Shown: positions 1-11,596 of the stretch, piece after piece
How the letters are laid out: each line of letters opens with the position of its first letter
How positions within the stretch are numbered: position 1 is the first letter of the stretch
Assembly (NCBI RefSeq): GCF_963678635.1
Contig: NC_087065.1
Span: 67,423,374-67,487,373, forward strand
Direction: 5' to 3'
Source of the DNA: Symsagittifera roscoffensis
Lineage: Eukaryota > Xenacoelomorpha > Acoela > Convolutidae
Length of the DNA stretch: 64,000 bases
Notes under the pieces: generated by a model
The model's database searches: none
What the model was told of the DNA's origin: nothing
Seen by the model: the letters and a program-made list of their open reading frames with translations, nothing else
Made by a program: the position numbers and the translations under genes

Positions 1-2
1 AT

Positions 3-3000
3 GCCAAGTTCTTCACCACATTGGACTTGGGTTCTGCCTTCTGGCAGGTCCCTCTGCGGAAGAAGGATAGAGAAAAGACCGGATTTGCGTGTGAGGTGGG
101 GTTGTACCAGTGGAAGAGGATGCCCTTCGGCTCGTGCAACGCGACGGCCACTTTTCAAAGACTGATGGCTCAGGCTTTGACCAGAGTGACAAAGAAGTAC
201 TGGAATCTTGTGATGTGTTACCTGGATGACGTAGTCATAGCAACACCGACATTGGAAGATCACATTGATCGGCTCGATGAGGTCTTTGGATGCATTAAAA
301 GAGCAGGCTTGAAATGCAAACCATCGAAATGTGAAATCCTTAGGGATTCAATCAAGTACCTGCGAAGAATGTTGGACATGCATGGAGTAAGGCCGGACCA
401 GGAAGCAGTAGAAGCTGTGTTGACATAGAAGGCTTCCAGAACGGACAAACAGCTCCTGAGTTTCCAAGGGTTTGCCAACTGATATGCAGACAAGGCGTAT
501 CCGATGCAGAAGCTGATGCGCAACAAAAGGAAAAAGTTCGAATGGAACGATGAAGCACAAGTTGCCTTAGAGAACATAAAGCGGGAACTGTGCGCAGCGC
601 CAGTGCTAGGCGTGCCTACAGAAAAGGGCATGTCTGTTCTTGACACAGATGCATCGGCAGTAGCCATCTCAGGAATAATGCATCAGGAGCAAGAATGGAA
701 TGGAAGAACGGTTCTCCGTCCCCTTGCATATGGCAGCAAGGTCTTGAGTGACACTGAGATGAAATATGGTGCACCAAAAGCAGAAATGTTTGCAGTAGTC
801 AGTTTCGTAGATAAGTACCGCGCATACTTGGGGAGCGTTCCTTTTACATTACGCGTAGACAACAGAGCGTTATGCTGATTAAAGACATACTCGATGCACC
901 AGAGTTATATGGGAAGGTGGATAGTAAGATTAGATGGCTACCACATGATAATCGAGCATACGATGCGTGATAAACACCAGAACGCTGACAACCTCAGCAA
1001 GAAAACCGAATTCTATGAAAGACTGGAACAGAAGCAAGCCAATCAGGCAGAAATAAAGGAAGGATTCTCGTTTCTGGACAAAGAAACCTGTGAAGCACTT
1101 CTCTTGACAAGATGGTTGGACAAGTCTGGAAATCCAATTCCAGGACATCTGAGTTACTTGTAGAGAAAGCAGCTGAGATAAAGATCCTATTCAAGACGGA
1201 CCCGGTGCCCTTGGACCTGTTGCTGCTCTCAAACTTGGTCCAGCAGGAACTCTCTAGCACGAACATTAACAGCCTCTCAATATTGGATAAAAAAGTGCAG
1301 GTCACACCGCAAGTGATGCGGATGCTGGTTGGATTGTTAGAGAGAGAAGTGACCAGAGATGACCCCGAGTGGGCAGCAGCAGTGGCATCACTGACAGTCA
1401 GGGAGAACGTGAAGATCATGCCGTCCAGACGACAACACAAAGAGAACGAGAGGGATTGTAGGGAAATAGTTCAGCAACTAGTATCCTCAATACCACACGA
1501 GGTTTTAGCAAGTACTTCATACGGTCGGAAAGAACAGAGGAACGATACGCGAAAGAAAACCGTTACCTTTGAGGACCAGGATAGAGATAGCGAGAAGAAT
1601 GAACGAAAACTGGTGCAAGATTGTTTGTCCGGGGAGACAAACGGTGAAAAAAGCCGGCGAGTTCAAGATCAACACCCGGGACAAGGAAAATTGTCCGGGG
1701 AGTCTGAGATAGATGAAAAAATTCCTGGCGAGAAACAGGACCTGGGGACCAAAGTTTTGTCCGGGAAGTTCAGATGGATGCGAAGAAGGCACAGACCTGA
1801 TCTGGACGAGGGTGCAGACTGCATCTCAGACTCTTCAACAGATGACATTTCCCGAAACTCAGGAATTGACACCTACTCAGACAGGAACTCGAGCTCGGAA
1901 TCAGAACTGTCAGAACTAGCGATCCACACACTACTAGTGGAAACTCGTGCAAGGGATCTGGATAGAGAGGTGTACCAGGACCCTGACAAAGATCGCTACC
2001 TAATACCAAGCGAAAGAGTCTTTGACAACGCAGCGGAGGATTTGGAAACAATAGCGGTATCGAAACGTTCGATAAGTCTGTTGCCACAAAAAGAGTCAGG
2101 ACTAATCTTCAGCCGTTCAAACAAGAAACACAGCCCTTGGCGAAGATTTGGTGCGTTAAGATGGAAGAAGACACGCACCAGCCCAATGAGCTGAATTGTC
2201 AGATGAGGGTCATAAAAACGTACTTGAAGGCGAGATTCAGACTCTCGGATCTTCTAAGAGGGCAGAGAAATGACCGCATGACAAGCAACTTGAAAAGGTG
2301 GATCGAAAATGGTTCTCCGGACAAAGGAGACCTCGAGGAAGACAGTTACCGCATTCTGAGACAGTATTTTATGCAGAAAGAGGTAGGGTTATACTTGAAC
2401 AAGGACGGGATTGTGGCTTGCAAGAGAAGAGATGAGGACAAAGTCCTATACAAGTATAACGCTTTAGCATTGCCGCAACTCTATCAGACAGAACTCTTAT
2501 TCAGGTCGCATGATCAGATGGGCCATTAGGGGAACGACAAAGTGTATCAGAGAATCCTGAAGCGCTTTGAGTGGCCTGGAATGAAAAAGGCATGCGCGAA
2601 GTGGGTAACAGCATGTCTGTCATGCCAACAGGTCAAGGATCCAAGGAAATTGCGATTTCCCTTACAATCGATCGAGTCGTCTGAATTCAACGAGGTGGTG
2701 CAGATAGATATGCTTGACAGTCAGTGGTTATAAACAAGTCTTGGTCATGATAGATCACTTCACGAAGTATGCAGAGGCCCTGCCCTGCATAGCAGCCTCA
2801 GCAAAAGAGACATGCGACCACCTGATCAATACGTGGATAGCGAGACATGGTTGTCCGATGACGTTTCAATCGGATAACGGAACAGCTTTCGTAGGAGAGC
2901 TCACGAAAGAGCTTATGAGACGCTCACAGGTTGCTCAATCTCACTCCACGACATACCATTCCCAGACGAATGGCTTAGTGGAAAGGCAGAATAGAACGCT

Positions 3001-4090
3001 AGTGTCGATGCTGAGGGTATATTGTTCCAGGTACATGACCGATTGGGACAGATACCGTCCACAGGTGATGGGAGCCTATAATAGCACGCAACTCTCCACC
3101 ACCGGAGTTAGTCCACACATGATGCTGACTGGACACGAGAAGTCTTTACTCTTGACCTTTTTCTACCCAGAGTATGAGGGAAAGAAAACCTCTGCACAGG
3201 TCTACGTGAGGGATGTGATTAGACGTCAGCAAGAGTTGAACGACTTGTGTAGACGAAATACTCAGCAAGCACAGGAAAGACAGAGAAAGAAATTCGACAA
3301 GAAAACAGCTGGTGCAAAAGCTTACAAGGTGGGAGATTACGCATGGGTATTTCAGAACGTTATACCACCGAAAGGAACGAAAAAGCTCCTAAAAAAGTGG
3401 AGGGGACCCTTCATGATTACGGAAGTGCATCAGGAGGGACGCTTTTACAGACTGAGTACTGGCCGAGCCGCTCATTACGAGAACATTAAGCCACACAATC
3501 CATCGACAGAAGACTGGTGTATACCTGCAGACATGGAAGAAGGGGATTATCTAATGATGGATCCTGCTTGTGAGGTCAACGAGAAAGGCACCAGGGAGAT
3601 GAATGATGGAAACGAAATCATAGAGTAAGGAACAAATGCACCACTGGACTTGGATCCAAAAGAGGTAATCGAAGCAGATGATGAAACCTTACCCTACGCA
3701 GAGGAAGATTGGCAGGATCCCGAACAGATGGAGGTTCCCAAGAATTTGGAACCAGATCTTCCGTTCACGATGCAGACTCGTCAGAGTGACGGGACAGGAC
3801 CCAGAAAGAAATATAATCCTTACGGTGACGACTTTGTACTAGACAGGAGAGATCTGAAAAAGATAGTGGAAGAAGTGCTAGGTCTGGAAGGAATCACAGA
3901 GTCACAAGACATCAACATAGTAGATGACCACGACCAGGAATGGATCGAGGACCGGTCGAAACCCAAAGTAGAATTCGAATTCGACGACGAGCAACAGGAG
4001 TCCTACGAACAAGATCTCAAATATCTGCGAGTCTTGGAGTGGCTCAGACCCCAAAGAGACCAGTGTCACGATTCGAGATGTAGATCGTAA
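3..4090 (+). pseudogene. pol: Broken pol of element A (RT, RNase H, integrase)
   Basis: The RT palm motif is seen as YLDD near 215-230, followed by the usual TPTLEDHI block. The RNase H segment lies at about 640-1020 and the integrase at about 2490-3480, with the SDNG and GLVERQNRT blocks and the KKWRGPF (GPY/F-type) motif. In-frame stops occur at 426, near 479 and near 876, and again near 2527. Frame changes occur near 1140, 2140 and 2715, and there is a stop at 3626. A short deletion removes the residues after the FAN motif that are present in element B. The 1150-2100 stretch is an acidic, Ser/Glu/Lys-rich linker between RNase H and integrase. It contains three copies of Leu-Ser-Gly-Glu/Lys encoded by the tract motif described separately. 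The protein cannot be functional; homology to element B is clear throughout. Confidence 0.9.
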
Positions 4091-4207
4091 AAGCATGAAA
4101 TACATGAAAATCGAACAAAATTATCCTTCCTGGGCTGCCCAGGAAGGGCAACTACTCATTCCGGCTTCCAACCTCGACTTGATAACCGGTATGCGATCGA
4201 CGCAGAC

Positions 4208-4842
4208 GTCGATGGATATTTTTGTCCGGGGAGTGGGGGTAGGACTTACCCACACTGAAAACTTGATAATATAAGAATTAAGAATAACAAGAGAGACAGG
4301 AGACTTAGAAGCAGAAACAGGCAAAGAACCTAAGAAACCTGATATAGGGAGGGTGGTTGAGTCATATTTTAACTTACCAAACGAATATGCAAGTAGCATA
4401 ATATTAACAGATAGTGATTTCATACTCACAAATAGAACATTTGCGATAGCAATCACAGCAGACATGATTTTTAGAACAGCGTTAGCGGCAGATTTTAAGA
4501 GAGAATATAAAACATAGAATTCCTTTGGAAGCTAGACCAGGAATAGGGGGCGTAGCAGCCTTGCCTCCGGCGGCGTCACGGATACCGGGAAAATAACTAT
4601 GTTTCTTAGTGACACGGGCGACGGAGAAGCGGCACGTGGAACCGGAAAACCTAGTCTTGTCGTCGACGAGATTGAGAGACTTCCTCGTGGAAAGGGATGT
4701 GAAGGAGCTTTTGCTTCCAGTAGACGACCAGAACAGAGGACGACTGCATCCACGGGAGCTGTATGCACTGATACACGTAATCTTCTCTGATACTAACATA
4801 CGAGTATACTTACCTAAGAAATATTGTTTAAGTATAGGCTGA
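4208..4842 (+). pseudogene. Relic of the macro-like C-terminal tail of pol, element A
   Basis: The reading frame starts with IFVRGVGVG and continues with an NRT...ITADM block and DFKREY, as in element B at 21623-21915. It then breaks near 4270 and 4515. The second half (about 4609-4842) is readable in another frame as LVTRA..., RLRDFLVERD, NRGRLHPRELYALIHV and ends KYCLSIG. Both halves match the element B tail residue for residue at most core positions. Since A and B are well diverged elsewhere, the tail was part of their common ancestor. Confidence 0.7.
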
Positions 4843-5144
4843 GTCTAGGTTGCATGAAGGAAGGCGTCATTCCAAAGGTGTGTTGTGTGTGATATGTTTG
4901 CTATGTCATGTATTTGTTACGTTATTAAGATCCTGGGTAAGAAGGAGTTAGTCGAATTCCAAGATTTTAGAGACCGTTTGATTTTAATAAATTTTAGGAC
5001 CAAAATCTTTTTATCTGACTGTTTTAAATAAATTTTAACGAGAAGCTAAGGTGAAACGGACAAGTGTGATAATCGTGACTTCTTTTCTAGATCCTGATTG
5101 ATCATTTAATTACTTACTTGAGTCAAATCATTGAATCAAATCGA
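4843..5144 (+). other. Non-coding spacer of element A between pol and ORF2
   Basis: About 300 bases without a convincing reading frame, AT-richer than the coding parts. It occupies the same place as the 522-base spacer at 22249-22770 of element B. No promoter or splice site is certain. Confidence 0.5.
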
Positions 5145-5745
5145 ATGGAACCTGAAAAGAGAATGGATAACTTCAACTTAGATGAATTGATGGACCTGGA
5201 ACAGGCAAATGTAGGACCGATGGTAGATGCGATCTATCGTCGGCTAATGGATCGAGAATTCGCTCTGGAGGACCCAGAGGTTGTCATGTTCCTGACAGCC
5301 CTGATAAACATCTTGGGGCATGACAACCGTGGGGACCGCTCCACGGAAGTCCTATTGATGGCAGCATACGTAGAAAGGGGAGTACTAGACCGCCCGAACG
5401 TGAGAGTGATGAGGTGGAGAAATGGGGCTCTCTCAGGGAGCGACTTGGCGAACGAGCCTGGATTGGGAAGTTCTAGGACTTACCAACCAGGTGAGATGCC
5501 TTTGACCTCCAAGCCCAAGCTCGGGCTGAGGAGAATACATCAAAAGATGAACAGCGAGGCTGCCTCGTCTAGTTCACCACTGAGAATAGCTGTGCCACCA
5601 AAGAGGGCGATAGTAGAACAAGGGGTTCAAACGAACCAAACCGTAGAAGATCTGGTGGGATGAAGGATGAGCTGGAAAGGACCAGGAAGGAGCTGAATGA
5701 AGTAACTAAGACCATGCTCATCGCGGAGGGTCGCTCTCTGTTTCA
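5145..5745 (+). pseudogene. Relic of ORF2 (N-terminal part only), element A
   Basis: From the ATG at 5145 the product aligns with the first ~150 residues of the element B ORF at 22771. Shared blocks are an LDEL-type start, a helix with alternating D/E and L, a TEVLL..AY..RGV segment, and DLANEPGL versus DLARNPGL. The frame stops at 5663. The coiled-coil start (KDELERTRKELNEV) continues in another frame to about 5720, where a large deletion has removed the SGNH hydrolase domain seen in element B. Confidence 0.65.
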
Positions 5746-5746
5746 T

Positions 5747-7591
5747 CCGATTCATGATAGAGCAAATTTCAGTGCCAGCATTGAATACCTGTGTCAAGAC
5801 GCTGAAAGAGGGTGATGAACGAGCGAATGCCTTACTCTTGTTAGCACTGCTGGATATGCATCAGAGCAAGCCGATGAGGGTGAACATGAAAGAACCCGAG
5901 GAGCTAGAACCCATGAAGAAAATAGACGAAATCAGGAGATTCTCGAAGAAAGAACTGAGGCTCACTAAGGAATCCATGGGAGCACTGCCGAAATCCAATG
6001 AATATTCTGGACCAATCAGAAAGAAGTCATACGGTTACGTGTCCGGAGTCATAGGGATGGTGTACAACCCGTTTCTCAGTGAAGACATACGCGATTGCTT
6101 CTTGTATTACGAACAAGCAGTGTTGCTGAGGTTCTGGACGTCGAGAATTGCAACGATTAGGAGCGCTGCTAATCCGCACAACAAACTGGGACTTGTCTCA
6201 GAAGAAAAGGTAGCTGAACCTTCCGTGCCAAAATCCGACAAACGAGTGGAGTTCGGATTGGTATTCTCAAATGAATTACTGAGAACGAGCTTGATGATAG
6301 TGTGGGAACTGATGAGACCATCATGGTGTCCTAGTCCTAACGCTGATTCGATACTACTTGCAACGAAAGATGTACAGAGGGAACTAAATGCGGACTGTAA
6401 CCTGCGTGATCTTAATATCATATACAATGTGATGACAACAGCCTCCGTGGAGTTGCCTGGCTGGGGACCAGAAGACTGGTTAAACCTGGTAGCTGTCTGG
6501 CAGAAGTATGTGGACTGGAAGGTTACGTTTGTGCAAGTCTAGATTGCGTGAAAACCCTGGAGAAACAACACAAACAGTTGACAATATTGTTTGGGAACAT
6601 TGTGATGAAACCGAAAACGGAAACGGAATTGATCGCAGATTGCCATGGAGGAACTGAGGTGAATCTAGTGACTGCACTCGGATTCTACAGTATGTTTGGT
6701 TCTTTAGAGTCACTATTAAATCTAGAACAGAAACATGAGATGGTCACGGCCATCAGTGTAGAAGTGTTCCCGGGAGTTTTGCAAACTGAGCAAAAGCATA
6801 TAGGAAAATGGAGGGAAGCGATCGAGGCGGAAATGAACATCAGGCACAGTGAAACTTATCGCAGACCATCGGGAGCGCGATATTTGGTGGGATCGACATT
6901 AGCTCTAATGTGCAAGAGCAGATATCCAGTGCATTTCGTAGCTGTGGATGTGAAAAGTACGAGAACGATCGTGGATCAAGCCTTCTCAGTGCCAAAGTGC
7001 GTGAGATTAGCGAAAATGTCAGAAAGATCACGAGTTTCTGTGCAAGATGTTCTCAGCAGTTCCAGTGAGACTGCATGTTTGTACGAATATGCTAAAGAGC
7101 ATATGTCTACGCTCGGCAGAGTGTACAGTGGATATCAGCTGGACATTGGGGCAGGAGCTTTCAAGCGAGCTTTCGTGACTCATCGGAATGCAGTGACCAC
7201 TGCGGTGAAGAGAATTTCCAGGACAAGTGAACGTAGTGGAAAGGAAAAAGAAGAGATGTTGAAGGAAGATTTGGAGAGAAACGTGACGTTGTGTCTCCAC
7301 AACAGCTTCTGCCGGAACAGAGAATCTATCGTGGATCCCCTACCTTGTTGTAAACAGAGGGTAGAGGATCAAAAGTGTTGGAGGACAGCGTCAGAATAGC
7401 TAATGATGTGTTGCAAGACACAGAAACTGAAAGTGCAGAGTCAAAGTCGCAGGAGGAGGAGATGGAGCCTTGACAAATGGCCGAAAAACAAGATGCAGAA
7501 AGAAAGAAAATTAGAAGAATTTAGAAGTTTTAGAACTTCTAAACAACAAAAAAAGAAGAAACAAAGAAGTGACAAAAGAGAAGATATTTAA
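5747..7591 (+). pseudogene. Relic of the unknown ORF3, element A
   Basis: Two open stretches, 5754-6542 and 6548-7399, together align with residues ~175-930 of the element B ORF ending at 31698. Conserved blocks include EIRRFS.KEL, YGYVSGVIGMVYNPFL, LRPSWCP.P, VTALGFYS, SVE..PGVLQ..QKHI, AFSVPKCVRLA.MS and LHNSFC.NRE. The Cys motif (C-G ... C ... C-V) is readable across the frameshift near 6510. About 170 residues including the C-P-C-H-C block of element B are missing near 7050. A lysine-rich tail follows in another frame at 7403-7591. No known domain is recognised. Confidence 0.65.
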
Positions 7592-8292
7592 ACTCAGAAT
7601 TGTTTTATGTGTGTGACGAAAACTCAAGTCAGAAACTAAGCAACCAATTTGTAATTGAAAACTGAAACCTTTAGTTTAGTTTTTAGCATTAAAGAATTTG
7701 TTGCATTTATAAATATGCATTTTGATTTTAGATAGTCGCTTTAGAGACACTTACACTTTATTTAGAAAGGCTTGAGTAAAGAGTATATTTAAATATGCCA
7801 GCCTGCATGATTGTTTTCAGTCAACTAGGAAAAATGATCCTTTTGTGGTGACATGAAAGGCTTGGGTAATCTCTTGAAGAGGGAGATTGTTTAATTGTTT
7901 TTTCTAACCACAGAGTTCCTTAATTTTATTATTCAGGACACTAACAACTAAAATTTCCGGAGGGAAGAAGCATAGTAGGATAATTTGAGCTTGTTGGTTA
8001 GCAGGACTGTCCTGCAAACTAACACCTCTTAAAACCTAGGAGAAAAATGTTTTAAATCAGGGCATTGACGTTGGAAGACAGAGTAAATATTTTATCTTAA
8101 GTCATATCCTCAAAGTGCAGATTAGTGAATAAATTTGGAAGGCTATAGCAACGTAGTATGATGCCATTTATATTCTGCAGTGAGTCGATATGACGCGGAT
8201 AGAAGTAATTTCGTGCATTTTGTAAATTCTGTTCGACGACACTGTACCAATTTTACGAACATTGCGATATTTAATGGGGACATTGACCGGGC
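7592..8292 (+). other. 3' untranslated region of element A
   Basis: About 700 bases, AT-rich, without a supported reading frame, lying between the end of ORF3 and the polypurine tract. The last ~50 bases before the tract (from about 8248) are repeated 342 bases downstream, inside the LTR. Confidence 0.5.
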
Positions 8293-9612
8293 TGTCCGGG
8301 GAGTATGTGACATTCGACCAGAATGAACGAATACACAGATTCGAAATTTTAGCGGCTGACCTTCCGAGTTGACGGTTTTAAGAGATTAACAATGTTATTC
8401 TCTTAAAACGGTGAAGGTCTTAAGAGATTAACAACCTTCAATATCTTGACCTTCGGTGAAGGTCAAGATATTCTGGTGTTTTGAAATTTTTAAAAATTCG
8501 AAGTGATGACGTATCAATTCTGAGAAGCGTCAAAAACGGTCATGTTGGAAGAAAAGTCACAATAAAATCCAATAAAGTCACAATAAAGTCCAATTTTACG
8601 AACATTGCGATTTTAATGGGGACATTGACCGGGCTGTCCGGGGAGTATGTGACATTCGACCAGAATGAACGAAAACACAGATTCGAAATTTTAGCGGCTG
8701 ACCTTCCGAGTTGACGGTTTTAAGAGATTAACAACGTTATTCTCTTAAAACGGTGAAGATCTTAAGAGATTAACAACCTTCAATATCTTGACCTTCGGTG
8801 AAGGTCAAGATATTCTGGTGTTTTGAAATTTTAAAAACTCGAAGTGATGACGTATCAATTCTGAGAAGCGTCAAAAACGGTCATGTTGGAAGAAAAGTCA
8901 CAATATGAACGAATGAACGAAAACACAGATTCGAAATTTTAGCGGCTGACCTTCCGAGTTGACGGTTTTAAGAGATTAACAACGATATTGACCTTCACCT
9001 TATTCCCTTAAAACGGTGAAGGTCTTAAGAGATTAACAACCTTCAATATCTTGACCTTCGATGAAGGTCAAGATATTCTGGTGTTTTGAAATTTTAAAAA
9101 TTCGAAGTGATGACGTATCAATTCTGAGAAGCGTCAAAAACGGTCATGTTGGAAGAAAAGTCACAATATGAACGAATGAACGAAAACACAGATTCGAAAG
9201 TTTAGCGGCTGACCTTCCGAGTTGACGGTTTTAAGAGATTAACAACGTTATTTAAGAGATTATCAACGGTGAAGGTCAAGATATTCTGGTGTTTTGAAAT
9301 TTTAAAAATTCGAAGTTTTAGCGGCTGACCTTCCGAGTTGACGGTTTTAAGAGATTAACAACGTTATTTAAGAGATTATCAACGGTGAAGGTCAAGATAT
9401 TCTGGTATTTTGAAATTTTAAAAATTCGAAATTTTAGCGGCTGACCTTCCGAGTTGACGGTTTTAAGAGATTAACAACGTTATTTAAGAGATTATCAACG
9501 GTGAAGGTCAAGATATTCTGGTGTTTTGAAATTTTAAAAACTCGAAGTGATGACGTATCAATTCTGAGAAGCGTCAAAAACGGTCATGTTGGAAGAAAAG
9601 TCACAATAAAAT
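8248..9612 (+). repeat. Tandem duplications in U3 of the element A LTR, including the polypurine tract
   Basis: A unit of about 342 bases (8248-8589) is repeated at 8590. It includes the ~50 bases before the LTR, the tract and the LTR start. Shortened further copies follow at about 8905, 9165, 9310 and 9430. Shared landmarks in each are TTAGCGGCTGACCTTCCGAG, a TTTTAAGAGATTAACAAC block and GGTGAAGGTCAAGATATTC. Several arms are mutually inverted (CTTGACCTTCGGTGAAGGTC), so each unit can fold into hairpins. Confidence 0.85.
8293..8305 (+). promoter_or_regulatory. Polypurine-tract-like plus-strand primer site, element A
   Basis: TGTCCGGGGAG followed by TA sits directly before the LTR start TGTGAC at 8306. 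Element B has the same arrangement (AGTCCGGGGAG, TA, TGTGCC) at 32116-32129. Plus-strand DNA synthesis of LTR elements is primed at such a purine tract. A duplicate lies at 8635-8647. Confidence 0.65.
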
Positions 9613-10090
9613 CAGAACAACAATAGTTGCGATAGCGATAACTACGAGAATTGTGATTGAAAAACGACAACGAATTGCAGAGTTAGCAGAGACCGCTCCG
9701 AGTTGCAACTATTGTGTCGCTACAATAGTTGCAAGGCCGTTCACAACAACGGTGAAGGGTAGAAGACATCCTTCCGGAAGGAAGATAAGGACGTTATTTC
9801 CCCGGATTCAGGAATCAGTAGGGGTCTCGGGAGTTGAACTGAAACTCTTTTATAGAAACTTTTAGCTTCCCGGTTATGTCTTGCATTGAATTTAATTAAC
9901 GTTTGAATTCATTTTGCAAAGATGAGAAGCTAGGAGTTGGGGGAAAGGTTTGATCCATCTTCGATGGAGATGATGATTTTTATGTACTGAACAAAAACAA
10001 TAAAAATTCAAGAAATAGTAGCAGCCTTGTCTTTAGGAGTGACCTCGTGGTCTGGGGATAGTGAGACCGAGCCATGAGCTCACTAACTTT
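8306..10090 (+). repeat. 3' LTR of element A, left portion (split by element B)
   Basis: It starts with TG directly after the polypurine tract. Its later part (from about 9719) matches 33924-34300, a second LTR copy. The U3 end is expanded by tandem duplications (separate entry). A possible poly(A) signal AATAAA lies at 9999. The LTR stops at 10090 where element B is inserted and resumes at 33012. Joining the two parts gives a sequence that follows the copy at 33924-34507 without a gap. Confidence 0.75.
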
Positions 10091-10187
10091 TGTGCCAGTC
10101 GGTCATATTTGGAAGTTTGACCTTGAGAAGAGCAGAAAATACTTGATTTTGAAGTGAAATTTAACTTTTCAAAATTTCGAAAGGAAC

Positions 10188-10502
10188 ATGTCATGCACGA
10201 TTTTCTCGCGACAACTGAAAATCAGAAAAAGAAATCAGAACAATTTTAGAGCAATTGCGGGAAAGTTAGAAAGTAAAAACGAGTGGGAAATTGCTATTCG
10301 CAATTTCCGTCTATATACAATCGAGAGTAGAGCTGTCCTACTTGAAATAGAAGACAGAGTATCCCCGAGAGAGCGATTACTAAAGTTGGACCAGAGTGAA
10401 CCTTCAGCGGAAAGGCGGACAACTAGAGTGTCCCAACGGTCCAAGAGAACTCAAATTCTAGAGCATGAACTTATCCTTGCTGTCCAAACTATAAAACATT
10501 AA
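10188..10502 (+). CDS. Small basic ORF (104 codons) inside the LTR of element B
   Basis: ATG to TAA, basic and rich in Arg, Glu and Ser, with no recognised domain. The same frame lies in the 3' LTR at 32226-32540. Because the LTRs are identical, conservation between them says nothing about selection. It may be a chance frame; LTR-encoded proteins exist in some retroviruses, but nothing here supports such a role directly. Confidence 0.2.
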   Translation: MSCTIFSRQLKIRKRNQNNFRAIAGKLESKNEWEIAIRNFRLYTIESRAVLLEIEDRVSPRERLLKLDQSEPSAERRTTRVSQRSKRTQILEHELILAVQTIKH

Positions 10503-10679
10503 ACTTCTCTTAGTTATTTATTTCTTGAGTTAGTTACTGACTGGATTATTTTCCCAATTCTTGAGCGTGCTGCTATGTGAGTACAAATTTAATTTCTAGA
10601 GTGTGTTTTATGATTGTTATGTTGAGATAAGGCGAGTTTTAGGTTGATCCATCTGAAATGGATCAAAGTTACACTGTCT

Positions 10680-10685
10680 AATAAA
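10680..10685 (+). promoter_or_regulatory. Possible poly(A) signal in LTR of element B
   Basis: AATAAA in the middle of the LTR, the usual place for the R-region poly(A) signal. The copy in the 3' LTR is at 32718-32723. No TATA box is certain. Confidence 0.35.
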
Positions 10686-10984
10686 AAGTAACCTAACGGA
10701 TTGTTCCAACCCGGTTTTTAACGGCGTTCATGTATTTTGGGTATCTAGAGACCTAAGTATGGGGACGTTTCTAATTCTAGAGTGGGGGGATATTTTAGTA
10801 GTAGCCTTTAAGCTGTAACGGGTCGTAGTCTCATGTCATAAGCGAACCGAACTGGCTCCGACCGTTCTTGAGGTGGGAAAACACAAGAGATAGCGTCCCT
10901 GACCCTTGAGCCAGTGGTTATAGGGCCTATTTTTCTTAAGCCTCATGTGTGACTGCAGTAGACGAATGTTACATAGTGTTTTTA

Positions 10985-11002
10985 TGGCGCTCCTGGGTGT
11001 TT
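10985..11002 (+). promoter_or_regulatory. Candidate tRNA primer-binding site of element B
   Basis: TGGCGCTCCTGGGTG begins 11 bases after the LTR end. TGG is complementary to the CCA end of a tRNA, as expected for a minus-strand primer site. I cannot assign the tRNA species from memory. Confidence 0.4.
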
Positions 11003-11460
11003 ACGACATCAAGACTACGGAGTCGAACCCACTTGAGACAGCTTCGGGCTGAATGCCCATTCTAGAGTACCGGCGGTACGGTTCGACAGGAACGTGCAAA
11101 CCTTCCGGTTGTACCGTGATAGCTTTTTAAGAAAACTCGAGAAAATTTCCTGGTGCGCTCTCCGAACGAGGCTTAGCTAACCGAGTATAGGGGGGCAACT
11201 AGGGGGACAAAAACACGAGCAAAAAGACAAAAAGCAAAACAAAAACCAAAAAAGAATAGAAAAAGGAACAAAAACCATAAAACGAAAAAAGACAGTGACT
11301 TTGACACCAGATTAGTTGGATCAAACCTTTATATTAATTAAATAGTATACCCATACTGTTTTACAAGTTCGATCGTTTCGATCAACCTAGCAATTTAAAC
11401 CAGTAAACTGAATAAAGTGCCCAAAGTGGGGCGTTGTCAAGGGTTTTCAGATAGCTTGGA

Positions 11461-11596
11461 ACTTAGCTGGACCAATAGGAGACTTGACTGGAAGAGGTGA
11501 CCAGCCGAGTGGGAGAGTGGTTCAGGGACACTTGGCTGAACCAATAGGAGACTGGACTGGAACAGGTGACCAGTCGAGTGGGAAAGCAGCCAAGAA
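11461..11596 (+). repeat. Two tandem 68-base repeats in the leader of element B
   Basis: 11461-11528 and 11529-11596 share ACCAATAGGAGAC, GACTGGAA, GGTGACCAG and CGAGTGGGA in the same spacing, with a few substitutions. Confidence 0.8.

Larger units (their letters stand above)
1..10090 (+). mobile_element. Element A: old, degraded giant Ty3/Gypsy retrotransposon (5' part outside window)
   Basis: The order is RT, RNase H, acidic linker, integrase, macro-like tail, start of the SGNH ORF, part of the unknown third ORF, 3' UTR, polypurine tract and 3' LTR. Everything is in the same order and strand as in element B. The coding parts carry many stops and frameshifts. Compared with B, about 6 kb is missing between roughly 5715 and 5800 (the SGNH domain, the middle region and the start of ORF3), and a further ~170 codons near 7050 are gone. 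The copy is cut at base 1 inside RT, so gag and the 5' LTR are not visible. Its 3' LTR is interrupted at 10090 by element B and resumes at 33012. Confidence 0.85.
10091..10973 (+). repeat. 5' LTR of element B
   Basis: It starts TGTGCCAGTC and ends GAATGTTACA, that is TG...CA. The identical copy is at 32129-33011. It includes an AATAAA at 10680, a 104-codon open frame (10188-10502) and five copies of CTTGAG (10122, 10523, 10560, 10867, 10905). The sequence before it is the interrupted LTR of element A. Confidence 0.92.
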
